A stretch of 64,000 nucleotides of DNA from Nitrospira sp. (GCA_024998595.1 JACOEK010000004.1:372001-436000); one strand, 5' to 3'; positions 8,577 to 16,500 are shown, counted from the first letter of the stretch. Made by a program: numbers and translations. Notes: generated by a model not told the origin, from the sequence alone.

Positions 8577-9596
8577 TTATGCCAGTTGGGCTCGCTTGAT
8601 AATCTGCCTGGACAGGTCGATAAAGACTTGTTTCGCTTGCTCTTTTTGACTCTTGCTCCCTATCGATCGGACGCTCCACAAAGGAACTCCTTCAGCTTGA
8701 GCCGCATTTGCAAGAGCGCCGAAGTCTTGAATTTGACCCAGCATAGTTTCAGAGACTCGGCTTGGTGCCAGTGTGGCATCAATCTTACGCATGACTGCAA
8801 TTATCTCGCTGTCTACGTTTCTTTCCAGTTTAGATAAAAAAGAGGAATAGCCGCTTGATGGCTCACCTCGATAGACTCTAAAACGCTGCGGTATATAGCC
8901 CAAGAACCTCGGCCTACCTTTAAAAAGGTAAACATCGTCTGGCGCTAGAGCGGTGACAATTTCCCAATCTTTCACCCATCCTGCTAAAGTTTGGCCAAGT
9001 GTCTTTAACGCTCTAACTGAAAATAAATCACAGGCTGCAGGTACGATAAATTCATCGCAATCCAGGAGGATAACTTTGTTGAGTGGGCCAATATTTGGTC
9101 CTGCGTCGTAGAATACGTAGTCTATCGCCAAATTTTGTGCGATGGTACTGACCAGTCCGCTCAGAGCCGTCACTCCTCTGAATCCGCGAATTCTCCGCTG
9201 TACACACTCGGACCAAAGAGTGGAAAGCGATAACTCGAATTCCGACAATCTGATGTCGCCCGGAAGTAAAAAGAGATTGGTGGACAATTCATATGGCGCG
9301 ATACCTTTTGCCATACCAGTCCCCTCGCAGACTGGTTTAACAGCTGACCAAACTGTCCTTCCTTTCTTGTCATCGTCTGAGGTGTCGAGTAGGTCGTCTA
9401 CAACGTTGCTTTCGATGGAGTAGGCTGTGAGGTTGCATTGAGGATCGGAATCAACTAAGAGCACTCTTTTGCCGAGAGAAACGAACGCAGCAGCAATGTT
9501 GACAGTGAGGGTGGTTTTTCCCACACCGCCCTTGTGATTGTAAATTACGATTCGTTTTTCGTGAGGCGCCATACTAAGTAATCCCGGAGGTATCAT
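8577..9596 (-). CDS. ParA/MinD-type P-loop ATPase
   Basis: 339 aa, second gene of the three-gene operon. The deviant Walker A motif K22-GGVGKTT is followed by LLVDSDPQCNLTAY (Walker A', residues 47-60) and the hydrophobic strand YVFYDAGPNIGPL (Walker B). It is a ParA-like deviant Walker A ATPase that dimerises on ATP and usually acts on DNA, membranes or partner proteins. An alternative ATG at 9572 gives 331 aa and would begin one base after the upstream gene's stop; the start at 9596 overlaps that gene by 23 bp. No ParB gene or parS-like site is present, so plasmid partitioning is unlikely. A switch controlling the adjacent nucleotide synthetase is an inference. Confidence 0.82.
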   Translation of the reverse strand: MIPPGLLSMAPHEKRIVIYNHKGGVGKTTLTVNIAAAFVSLGKRVLLVDSDPQCNLTAYSIESNVVDDLLDTSDDDKKGRTVWSAVKPVCEGTGMAKGIAPYELSTNLFLLPGDIRLSEFELSLSTLWSECVQRRIRGFRGVTALSGLVSTIAQNLAIDYVFYDAGPNIGPLNKVILLDCDEFIVPAACDLFSVRALKTLGQTLAGWVKDWEIVTALAPDDVYLFKGRPRFLGYIPQRFRVYRGEPSSGYSSFLSKLERNVDSEIIAVMRKIDATLAPSRVSETMLGQIQDFGALANAAQAEGVPLWSVRSIGSKSQKEQAKQVFIDLSRQIIKRAQLA

Positions 9597-10182
9597 CGGT
9601 GTCTTCGTTGTTCATAGCATCCTGGTCTTGGGCATTACCCAGTTTCTTGGCTTTTCGTTTCTTGCGGACATTGGCGAGCACGGCCTTGGCTGCATCGCGG
9701 TTAGGAAGCGCAAGAACAAATCGTTCGCCGAATGAACTTATTTGCTTGTGGCCTTGGGGTGCCGGAACAAGGAGCCCCTTCTTCGCAGCGTTTTCAACGG
9801 ACCAAGCGGCATTGGAGAATTTTATTTGAGCTGCTTCCGTATTAAGCTTGCTTATGTCGAGCGTTTTGAAATGTGGTGTAGCACGATAGTGGGTTAAGTA
9901 GTAGGCAAGGCAAGTTACTCTCTCTATGTCGGTCTGTGGTGACTTATCATGCAAGAAGTCTTTGGGTGATATAGATCGATCCTCCGAAAAAGCTCCTTGG
10001 TTGGATTGCTCGGGCATAGAAGGAACGCTGGAGCTAGAAGTGTGGGCGGAGCTAAATTTTAGCTCAAAAAAAGTCGCCGCTGTCTGAAGTAACTTTAATC
10101 GGGTGCTGGGTTCGGCTCGTGAAAGTGCTGTGATGATCTGTTGCAGAATTTCAGCTGTGAGCGCGTGATCTCCTTCGGTCAC
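9574..10182 (-). CDS. Unknown 202-aa protein, first gene of the ParA/RelA-SpoT operon
   Basis: 202 aa from a GTG at 10182, six bases after the strong ribosome site GGGAGGG. Not recognised as a named family. It has a helical N-terminal part (residues ~1-55) and a Ser/Pro/Gln-rich linker (~56-90). A conserved-looking globular part (~95-170) contains CLAYYLTHYRATPHFKTLDI and AWSVENAAKKGLLVPAP, whose alternation of helices resembles a winged-helix or HTH-like fold. The tail is basic (KKRKAKK) then acidic. Residues ~110-170 could bind DNA, which would fit the palindrome at 10194-10210, but this is inference. It overlaps or abuts the ParA-like gene, indicating co-translation. Confidence 0.65.
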   Translation of the reverse strand: MTEGDHALTAEILQQIITALSRAEPSTRLKLLQTAATFFELKFSSAHTSSSSVPSMPEQSNQGAFSEDRSISPKDFLHDKSPQTDIERVTCLAYYLTHYRATPHFKTLDISKLNTEAAQIKFSNAAWSVENAAKKGLLVPAPQGHKQISSFGERFVLALPNRDAAKAVLANVRKKRKAKKLGNAQDQDAMNNEDTDDTSGIT

Positions 10183-10193
10183 TATATCCCTCC

Positions 10194-10210
10194 CTCAAGA
10201 AATTCTTGAG
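10194..10210. promoter_or_regulatory. Perfect 17-bp palindrome before the three-gene operon (possible operator)
   Basis: CTCAAGAAATTCTTGAG has two exact 8-bp arms around one central base. It ends 11 bp before the GTG start of the 202-aa gene and partly overlaps its ribosome site. Its symmetry fits a dimeric repressor, most simply one encoded by the operon itself; it could also act as an RNA hairpin masking the ribosome site. Confidence 0.5.
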
Positions 10211-10507
10211 ACCTTAGCTCGACCATTATTAGTGTGCTGCATGAGAAAGCTAAGCTCTTTACAACCAATTTCCGCTCAAGGATAGACTTCTTCGAATCTC
10301 GCGTTTCATTAGCGAGCAATTCACCATTAATTGCCCTGAGCGCGACCATCTCCTACGCCTTGTCGTCTAGGAAATCAACGGTAATTTACGGCATTCTACT
10401 ACTTCCAATTAATTCCGTTAATTTTGTCGGCCGTCGCCTGCCGCGAGTGCGGAGCAGGGAATAAACGAGCGAAAACGGGTAGACTGCCTGCCTGATGGCC
10501 GAGCGCT
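10211..10507. other. Low-GC upstream region of the operon, no gene seen
   Basis: AT-rich DNA that presumably carries the promoter of the minus-strand operon. A 76-codon plus-strand frame (10234-10464) has no recognisable features and no good ribosome site. GC content rises sharply after about 10430, which probably marks the right edge of the acquired island. Confidence 0.4.
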
Positions 10508-10550
10508 CGCGTCCAACGAGGGGAGTCTTCGACCGCGCGTTGCGCGAGCA
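10508..10550. repeat. 43-bp repeat, copy 1
   Basis: This 43-bp stretch, beginning CGCGTCCAACGAGGGGAGTC and ending GCGCGAGCA, recurs base for base at 11819-11861 in the same orientation. It contains the small inverted element CGCG-CGTTG-CGCG. The two copies enclose the YnfA-like and MOSC genes. Confidence 0.75.
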
Positions 10551-10582
10551 TGGGGAACTGCCAGGCCAGCCTCTTTTCCCTC

Positions 10583-10921
10583 TCACCTCGGCCAATACAT
10601 CATTACCGTCACGCCCACCAGGCACACCATCGCCCCGATGACATCGAAACGATCCGGTTCCACGTGATCGATCAGCCACCCCCAGAGGATGGACAGAATG
10701 ATGAACCAGCCGCCGTAGGCGGCATAGACCCGGCCGAAGTGTGACGGTTGATAGGTCGGCACGATGCCATACAGAATCAAAATGACGGCGCCCAGAAGAC
10801 CGATGCTCCAGTGGCTGCCGTTTCGCCACCATTGCCAGATTAAATACCCGCCGCCGATTTCGAACAGACCCGCCAGCACGAACAAAGCGATCGATTGTGT
10901 GATGAGCATGGGGTCTCCCAT
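10583..10921 (-). CDS. YnfA/UPF0060-family small membrane protein
   Basis: 112 aa with four transmembrane helices: [57 protein letters not shown] and [19 protein letters not shown]. The [10 protein letters not shown] helix, the [11 protein letters not shown] motif and the D-x-x-G-x-x-(L/V)-x-L-x-G ending are characteristic of the YnfA/UPF0060 family, which is related to small multidrug-resistance transporters. A second ATG at 10909 follows GGGAGACC and would give 108 aa, the more usual family length. It is probably an inner-membrane exporter of small cationic compounds, but this is not established for most members. Confidence 0.87.
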   Translation of the reverse strand: MGDPMLITQSIALFVLAGLFEIGGGYLIWQWWRNGSHWSIGLLGAVILILYGIVPTYQPSHFGRVYAAYGGWFIILSILWGWLIDHVEPDRFDVIGAMVCLVGVTVMMYWPR

Positions 10922-11093
10922 TGTTTCTTCTGATATGAAATTGCGTGTCGTTGGAATCTACAACAGGCGTGGTATGTGACGTCACCGAGCCAAGCCGGTT
11001 CGATGGCGAGGCGAGGGTACGGTATGAGATCATGACGGCAACCGGGTGTGCAAACAGAATGGGGCCAGCCCCTTCCGTTCACAGGAGGGTTCC

Positions 11094-11639
11094 ATGAAAC
11101 TGCTCTCCGTGCAAGTCGGACGTCCTCGCATCGTGAGATGGCATGGCAAAGCCGTCTCGACCGGGATCTACAAGGAGCCGGTTGTGGGCCGTCTTCAGCT
11201 CCAGCTCTTCAATCTCAAAGGCGACGAACAGGCCGACCTGACTGTACACGGCGGGAGAGAAAAGGCGGTGTACGTCTATCCGTCGGAGCATTACCCGTTC
11301 TGGCGGAAAGAATATCCCGACCTGCCGTTTCAACATGGATGGTTCGGCGAGAACTTCACCGTCGAGGGGCTGGACGAACGGACGGTGTGCATCGGCGATC
11401 AATTCCGGATCGGCGGCGCCCTGGTTGTGGTGACCCAGCCACGCATGCCTTGTTTCAAACTCGGTATCCGACTCGGCAAGCCTGATGCGGTGAAGCGGTT
11501 CCATGCGAGCGGTCGCTGCGGCTTCTATCTCGGCGTGCTCCAGGAAGGGGAGGTTGGTTCAGGCGATCTCTGGGAACAGGTCGCCCGAGGTAATGAACAG
11601 ATGACCGTCTTAGAAAGCTACCGGCTGATGACCCAATAA
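11094..11639 (+). CDS. MOSC-domain protein (YiiM-like)
   Basis: 181 aa from the ATG at 11094 with GGAGGG just upstream; the longer frame from 11046 includes the ribosome site and is rejected. VHGGREKAVYVYPSEHYPFW, GWFGENFTVEGL and QPRMPCFKLGIRLG (with the conserved Cys) are MOSC-domain features. YiiM-like members, which act on N-hydroxylated substrates with molybdenum cofactor, share this single-domain layout. They reduce N-hydroxylated bases such as 6-hydroxylaminopurine, protecting DNA; other MOSC proteins handle sulfur. The residues fit a Moco-binding enzyme, and a MoaB gene lies about 10 kb away. Confidence 0.85.
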   Translation: MKLLSVQVGRPRIVRWHGKAVSTGIYKEPVVGRLQLQLFNLKGDEQADLTVHGGREKAVYVYPSEHYPFWRKEYPDLPFQHGWFGENFTVEGLDERTVCIGDQFRIGGALVVVTQPRMPCFKLGIRLGKPDAVKRFHASGRCGFYLGVLQEGEVGSGDLWEQVARGNEQMTVLESYRLMTQ

Positions 11640-11818
11640 GCAGGTCCAGTTGATCTTTGGATTGCCAGGCGCCGAGTGCATCTGGAGTAAAAGCCTGCCC
11701 CCGATCGTGCGATTGACCGTGCGCGTTCTGCGATTTAGAAGTGTGGCCAGCGGGTTCCTTCTTCCTATCTTCCGTAATTCAGCCCCAAAGGATGTGGCCG
11801 AGGTTGCCCTCAATTGCG
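11640..11818. other. Intergenic region before repeat copy 2, nothing recognised
   Basis: No gene or clear hairpin terminator is seen between the MOSC gene and the 43-bp repeat. The whole gap to the next gene (11640-11995) is 356 bp and its only recognised element is the repeat at 11819-11861. Confidence 0.4.
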
Positions 11819-11861
11819 CGCGTCCAACGAGGGGAGTCTTCGACCGCGCGTTGCGCGAGCA
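11819..11861. repeat. 43-bp repeat, copy 2
   Basis: Identical to 10508-10550 and in the same orientation. Partial similarity continues for about 25 bp beyond the identical core (pyrimidine-rich sequence ending in CTCTTTTCCC-like runs), so the mobile or conserved unit may be a little longer than 43 bp. Confidence 0.75.
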
Positions 11862-11995
11862 AGAGGGCACCTGGCCGCATCCTCCCTCCCACTCTTGCAT
11901 CTCCCTCTTTTCCCCTCGTACAATGACGAACTCCAAGCTAACCCCTTGGCATTCTGATTGTTTCGGAGTGCCGGACCGATACAAGGGCCGTCTTC

Positions 11996-13894
11996 ATGCG
12001 GGTTGAGTATACAAAGGGCGAGCGGGCGTCGCGCGAGCTGATCATGCTCCAGCGCCAATCGTCCGAAGCCGCCGCCGGTCGGAAGATGAAGGTCATGCTC
12101 ATCTTTCCACCCGACTGGTTTCCGTCTGAACCCTATCTGAGTCTTCCGTCCCTCACCGCCGTTCTCCGCCAAGCCGGGCATCAGGTCGTTCAAAAAGACA
12201 TCAATCTTGAGATGTGGGATTGGTACTTCAGCGAAGACTTTCTCCGGAAGGTGTTGCGCAAGGTGCCGCAGCAGCTTGATCGTCTGAGGAAGCTGGCGAA
12301 GAAGCGCGACTTGGAAGACTGGGAACAGGATGTTCAGCTGCAACTCTGTGACGTGAGCCGCCAGCGGATCGACGAATTGATCAAGAAGGCCGAAAAGGCC
12401 AAGGCGATCATCCGTGGGGAAATCTTTTACGAAATCGATCAGTTGGAGTGGGCGATTCAAGTATTTCGTGAGGTCACAGCGGTGATCTCGTTGGTCTATG
12501 CGCCGGCGCGGATCTGCATGCCGCCGATGGAAACCAACCTCTCCTATAAAGTGTTTGTCTCCAGCGAGGTCATCGAGGCGGTAAACGACACCCAGGTGAA
12601 CGTGTACCGCGATGTGTTTGAGCAGCTGGTGAAGCCGGCCATCGAGGCCGAGCAGCCGGATGTGATCGGGATCTCGATCGTGTTGCAGCAGCAGATGTTC
12701 TCCTCCATGACGTTCTGTGCGCTCATCAAGCAGCACTTTCCCCACATTCATGTCACGATCGGCGGCAACACGGTCACGCGTCTGCGCGACGTGCTCCCGC
12801 AGTCGCCGCTGTTCCAGTACTTCGACAGCGCCGTGGTCTATGAAGGGGAGACGGCATTCGTGCAGCTTGTGTCGGCGGTGGGGGCGAAGCAGAGTCTGGC
12901 CGAGGTGCCGAATACCATCTACAAGGATGCGACCGGGGTGCATGTTTCCACGACCAGCTTTGCGGAAGACATGCACAGTTTGCCGCCGCCGGACTTCGAC
13001 GGCTTGCCGCTGGAAAAATATTTCGTGCCGACCAAGATCTTGCCCTATCTCGCCACGCGCGGTTGTTACTGGGGCCGTTGCGAGTTCTGCGATCACGGCG
13101 AGGGCTATACGGCGGGCTACCGGACGAAGAAAATTCAGGACGTGCTGGCGGAGATTACCTTTCTACGCGACAAGTACGGAGCCAGGCATTTTCACTTCAC
13201 CGATGAGTCCTATCCACCGGCGCTGTTTAGAAAACTCGCGCGCGGCCTGATCGACAGCAACATGGGGATCGTCTGGACGACGCACATGCGTTTCGAGAAG
13301 AGCTTGCTGGAAGATCAAGTCTGGCAGGATGCCAAGGACAGCGGCTGCAAGTATCTCCACTTCGGCTATGAGTCGGGGAACGAACGGGTGCTCAGGCTGA
13401 TGGACAAGGCCACGACCACCGAAATCATGACGAAACACTTGAAGTACACCGCCGAGGCCGGCATCTGGAACCATTGCATGGGCTTCTTCGGCTTCCCCGG
13501 CGAGACGCGCGAGGAGGCCTGGTCGTCCGTACAATTCCTGGAGCAGAATAAGCACTACGTCCATTCGCTGGGGTTCGGCACGTTCGATCTGGGTCGGCAC
13601 AACCCGGTGGCGAAGCATCCGGAGAAGTTCGGCGTGACCGCCTACAAGAATCCGGAGTGGGATCTGGCGCTGGATTATTACTTCACGGTGAAGCAGGGCT
13701 TGAGCATCGAAGAAGCAGAGCGCGTCTTCGAAGAGTTCGAGCGGAACCACAACCCGGGCTGGGACCTGCGGCTGTTCATCCGCGAATATATTTTTCTCTA
13801 CATCGCGCGCTTCGGGTTGCAGAAGCTGCCGGACCTGCAGTTCCGGTCGGCGAAAGTCACTACCACAGCTCCTTCACTTGCGGGGAAGATGTAA
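11996..13894 (+). CDS. B12-binding-domain radical SAM protein 1 (unknown substrate)
   Basis: Up to 632 aa from 11996; the conserved part starts at Met31 (MKVMLIFPPDWFPSEPYLSL, 12086). An N-terminal cobalamin-binding-like Rossmann domain (residues ~31-290, with DVIGISIVLQQQ and VTIGGNTVTRL) lacks the DxHxxG ligand. A radical SAM domain follows, in which ATRGCYWGRCEFCDHG places C357, C362 and C365 as C-x4-C-x2-C rather than the usual C-x3-C-x2-C. A long helical insert occupies ~80-160. FHFTDESYPPALF and FGFPGETREEA belong to the TIM barrel. B12-radical SAM enzymes typically methylate unactivated carbons or make rings, but this substrate is unknown. A close paralogue lies 154 bp downstream. Confidence 0.82.
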   Translation: MRVEYTKGERASRELIMLQRQSSEAAAGRKMKVMLIFPPDWFPSEPYLSLPSLTAVLRQAGHQVVQKDINLEMWDWYFSEDFLRKVLRKVPQQLDRLRKLAKKRDLEDWEQDVQLQLCDVSRQRIDELIKKAEKAKAIIRGEIFYEIDQLEWAIQVFREVTAVISLVYAPARICMPPMETNLSYKVFVSSEVIEAVNDTQVNVYRDVFEQLVKPAIEAEQPDVIGISIVLQQQMFSSMTFCALIKQHFPHIHVTIGGNTVTRLRDVLPQSPLFQYFDSAVVYEGETAFVQLVSAVGAKQSLAEVPNTIYKDATGVHVSTTSFAEDMHSLPPPDFDGLPLEKYFVPTKILPYLATRGCYWGRCEFCDHGEGYTAGYRTKKIQDVLAEITFLRDKYGARHFHFTDESYPPALFRKLARGLIDSNMGIVWTTHMRFEKSLLEDQVWQDAKDSGCKYLHFGYESGNERVLRLMDKATTTEIMTKHLKYTAEAGIWNHCMGFFGFPGETREEAWSSVQFLEQNKHYVHSLGFGTFDLGRHNPVAKHPEKFGVTAYKNPEWDLALDYYFTVKQGLSIEEAERVFEEFERNHNPGWDLRLFIREYIFLYIARFGLQKLPDLQFRSAKVTTTAPSLAGKM

Positions 13895-13898
13895 TGGG

Positions 13899-14022
13899 CA
13901 GGACGTTGAAAAAGGCCCCCGGCTGCGTTCTCACTTCGCTCAAGCACTCGACGTACAGCGCAAAGTACGCCTCGCTTTTTCGCTCGCTGCGGCCTTGCCG
14001 GAGATCCTTTTTGAACGTCCTG
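13899..14022. repeat. Long imperfect palindrome, copy 1 (divergent subtype)
   Basis: 124-bp element between the two paralogous radical SAM genes. The outer arms CAGGACGTTGAAAAAGG and CCTTTTTGAACGTCCTG are complementary with one mismatch. The inner part carries GACGTACAGC...AAAGTACGCC, matching the core of the other copies. It begins four bases after the stop codon of the upstream gene. Confidence 0.7.
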
Positions 14023-14048
14023 AAAAATACCATAGCAGGTGAGCAATC

Positions 14049-16010
14049 GTGAGTGGTCTTGTTCAAATCGACGGGCTGTCGCCGATCAAGAAAGAAGATC
14101 GGAAGCAGTCGAAGGTCATGTTGCTGTTCCCGCCTGAGTGGGTGCCGACGGCGCCCTATCTTGCCTTGCCTTCGTTGACCGCCGTGTTGCGTGAAGCCGG
14201 GCATACGGTGGTGCAGCGCGACATCAACATTGAGATGTACGACCATTTCTTCACCATGGAGTTTCTGATCTGGGTGAAGGGCCGCCTGGGCATGCACCTC
14301 AAGCCGCTTCAGGACAAGGAGAAGGCGGGGACGCTGACCGACCAGGAAGCCGGCCAGAAAGCGGTGCTGGAAGACGCCTATGCGGTCGATGTCTTCGATC
14401 TCGCGGAGCGCGCCGAGGACGCGAAGCTGGTCGTGCGCGGCGAGCGGTTTTACGAGGCTGAAAAGCTGGAGCGCGCGCTGAATACGTTTCGCGAAGCGAT
14501 GCAGTACATCTCCGCTGCCTATTACCCGGCCTCGCTCGTGTTTTACCCGATGGAAAGTAATCTCGGTTACCGGCCCGGCGTGTCGCAGGAAGTGTTCGCC
14601 TGCCTCGACGACGAGCAGGTGAACGTCTACCGCGACATCTGCAATCAGTTGGTGCTGCCGAGCGTGAGCAAAGAGAGGCCGGAGGTGATCGGCATCTCCA
14701 TCGGCACGCAAATGCAGCTGATGGCGGGCCTGACGTTCTGCAAGATGATCAAGGAAAGTTTTCCGGAGATCCGCGTCGTGGTCGGCGGCAACGTCGTCAC
14801 GCGGTTGCAGGAAGAATGGGCGCACCACGAGCGGTTCTTTACCGAGGTCTTCGACGCGGCCATTTTGTACGAAGGCGAGCATGCGCTCCTCTGGTACCTG
14901 GAGGCTGTGAACGGCCAACGGGCGATTGAGCAGGTGCCCAACCTCATGTATCGCGACGCGGCGGGCGTGAAGCAGAGCAAGGAAGTCTACACGGAGAAAA
15001 CCGCGGCGCTGCCGTTGCCGGATTTCGACGGCCTGCCGCTGGATCGCTATTTCGTGCCCGAGCGGATCATTCCCTACCTCGCTACGCGCGGTTGTTACTG
15101 GGGCCGGTGCACCTTCTGCGATCACGGCCAGGGGTATTTCGACCAGTACCGCGGCATGAGCGCACAGCATGTGGTGGAGCAGGTGACGGCGCTGCGGGAT
15201 AAGTACAACTGCCGCCACTTTCTATTTTCCGACGAATCCTATCCGCCCGCGTTGTTCAAGAAGGTGTCGCAACTGCTCGTGGAGAAGAACGTCGGTATCA
15301 AGTGGACGACGCTGATCCGCTTTGAGGAGACCTTGCAGGACCAGGCGATTTGGGATCTGGCGGCGAAGGCCGGCTGCTGCACGTTGTACTACGGCATGGA
15401 GTCGGCGAACGAGCGCGTCCTGAATCTCATGGACAAACATGCGCGGAAGAGCGTGATCCAGAACAATCTGCATCAGGCGGCCAAGGCCGGCATCTGGAAC
15501 CATGTGATGGCGTTTTACGGGTTCCCGGGCGAGACGCGTGATGAGGCGCTGGAGACGCGGCAGTTCGTCATCGACAATCAGCCGGTGATCCATTCCGTCG
15601 AGTTGTTTTATTTCGTGGCGTACCGCCATACGCCGATGGTGCGCAATCCGGAGAAGTTCGGCATCACCATCCATAAGCAGGAGGAATATGACCTGCCGCT
15701 GGACTACTATTACACGCTGAATGAACCGGTGGGGATTTCCTGTCTCGACGCGATGCAGCTCTGCGAAGAGTTCTACAAGAACGACTTTCAGCCCTGGGCG
15801 GTGCGGGTGAACAGCCGCGAACATGTCTTTCTGTATATCTCCAAGTTCGGCACGAACAAGCTCCCGCAGATTTATGCGGCCACGAAGGACGGCGCCGCGA
15901 CGGAAGGGGTATCGGGTCTGGTGACCTGGCCGATGGCCGTGGCCGAAGGAGCAGGGGAGAAGGACGGCGAGACGTCGATGTCGCGGGTGGTCTCTCACGG
16001 GGTCGAGTAG
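14049..16010 (+). CDS. B12-binding-domain radical SAM protein 2 (paralogue of the upstream gene)
   Basis: 653 aa, co-linear with the 11996-13894 protein over nearly its full length: same LLFPPEWVPTAPYLALPSLT start, the same ~90-residue helical insert, ERPEVIGISIGTQMQLM, VVVGGNVVTRLQEEW, and RGCYWGRCTFCDHG with C349/C354/C357 spaced C-x4-C-x2-C. The barrel carries FLFSDESYPPALFKK and FYGFPGETRDEALET. The two sequences are related but clearly diverged, so they probably act on different substrates or as partners. A repeat separates them, but both read in the same direction and may be co-transcribed. The reaction is unknown; methyl transfer to carbon or a ring-forming rearrangement are the usual options. 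Confidence 0.82.
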   Translation: MSGLVQIDGLSPIKKEDRKQSKVMLLFPPEWVPTAPYLALPSLTAVLREAGHTVVQRDINIEMYDHFFTMEFLIWVKGRLGMHLKPLQDKEKAGTLTDQEAGQKAVLEDAYAVDVFDLAERAEDAKLVVRGERFYEAEKLERALNTFREAMQYISAAYYPASLVFYPMESNLGYRPGVSQEVFACLDDEQVNVYRDICNQLVLPSVSKERPEVIGISIGTQMQLMAGLTFCKMIKESFPEIRVVVGGNVVTRLQEEWAHHERFFTEVFDAAILYEGEHALLWYLEAVNGQRAIEQVPNLMYRDAAGVKQSKEVYTEKTAALPLPDFDGLPLDRYFVPERIIPYLATRGCYWGRCTFCDHGQGYFDQYRGMSAQHVVEQVTALRDKYNCRHFLFSDESYPPALFKKVSQLLVEKNVGIKWTTLIRFEETLQDQAIWDLAAKAGCCTLYYGMESANERVLNLMDKHARKSVIQNNLHQAAKAGIWNHVMAFYGFPGETRDEALETRQFVIDNQPVIHSVELFYFVAYRHTPMVRNPEKFGITIHKQEEYDLPLDYYYTLNEPVGISCLDAMQLCEEFYKNDFQPWAVRVNSREHVFLYISKFGTNKLPQIYAATKDGAATEGVSGLVTWPMAVAEGAGEKDGETSMSRVVSHGVE

Positions 16011-16012
16011 CC

Positions 16013-16134
16013 CGGATGATGAAAACGCCATCTCACGGCGTTCTCGGTCGGCTGTCTCCCTGCGACGTACCGCAAGGGTACGCCTCAGTCGCCACCCTCC
16101 CTGCGGTCTTGTGACATGACGTTTTGATCATCCG
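16013..16134. repeat. Long imperfect palindrome, copy 2
   Basis: 122-bp element starting three bases after the stop of the second radical SAM gene. Outer arms CGGATGATGAAAACG and CGTTTTGATCATCCG pair with one mismatch. The core is GCGACGTACC-GCAA-GGGTACGCC with a flanking TCAGTCGC pairing. It sits between convergent genes. Confidence 0.8.
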
Positions 16135-16170
16135 ATCGGGATGCAGGTAGGGTTGGATGACTATCGACGA

Positions 16171-16419
16171 TCAGGTCGTGGGCTTTTCGGAGACGAGTAA
16201 AGACGAGAGCAGGACATACGAGGCTTCGACGAGGCGGGTCATCTCTTCGGCTTTTGTGTAGGCTTGCATGTATTTCTTGGGGTTGTTGGTCAGGTTGGCG
16301 AAGCGGCGCGGGGTCCAGGTATGGAGCAGTGCATCGCGCTTCTGATCGAGTTGCTCGCGGGTAAAGGGCTGTGTGAGCGCGAAGAGTGCGAGTGCGTCGG
16401 TGAGGCGTTTCTCGGTCAT
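16171..16419 (-). CDS. Small J-domain-like protein lacking the HPD motif
   Basis: 82 aa. The order of helices resembles a J-domain: ALALFALTQPFTREQLDQKR (helices I-II) and then a terminal helix EEMTRLVEASYVLLSSLL like the helix-III EAYxxL end of J-domains. The loop that would hold His-Pro-Asp reads HTWTPRRFANLTNNPKKYMQ, with no HPD, so it cannot stimulate Hsp70 in the normal way. This is a weak similarity judged by eye. It lies on the opposite strand among three radical SAM genes. Start at 16419; family otherwise unknown. Confidence 0.5.
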   Translation of the reverse strand: MTEKRLTDALALFALTQPFTREQLDQKRDALLHTWTPRRFANLTNNPKKYMQAYTKAEEMTRLVEASYVLLSSLLVSEKPTT

Positions 16420-16500
16420 GTCACGGAGTCTGGCAAGTCGACGATGACCCTGTCAATCTCACACGGGCTGCCCCAGCGGCGATAGGCGAACCGGTTCACC

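Noticed and set aside
7822-10182. Plasmid partition (parAB) locus
   Set aside because: No ParB, no centromere-like iterons and no replication gene; the partners are a nucleotide pyrophosphokinase and an unknown protein.
10234-10464. 76-codon plus-strand ORF upstream of the three-gene operon
   Set aside because: No ribosome site, no motif, in AT-rich promoter-like DNA.
11810-13096. Long minus-strand open frame (428 codons) antisense to the first radical SAM gene
   Set aside because: Runs opposite a gene with clear motifs; composition reflects GC-rich third positions and shows no domain.
13860-15218. Long minus-strand open frame (452 codons) over the second radical SAM gene
   Set aside because: Shadow of the plus-strand gene; includes the repeat DNA at its start; no motif.
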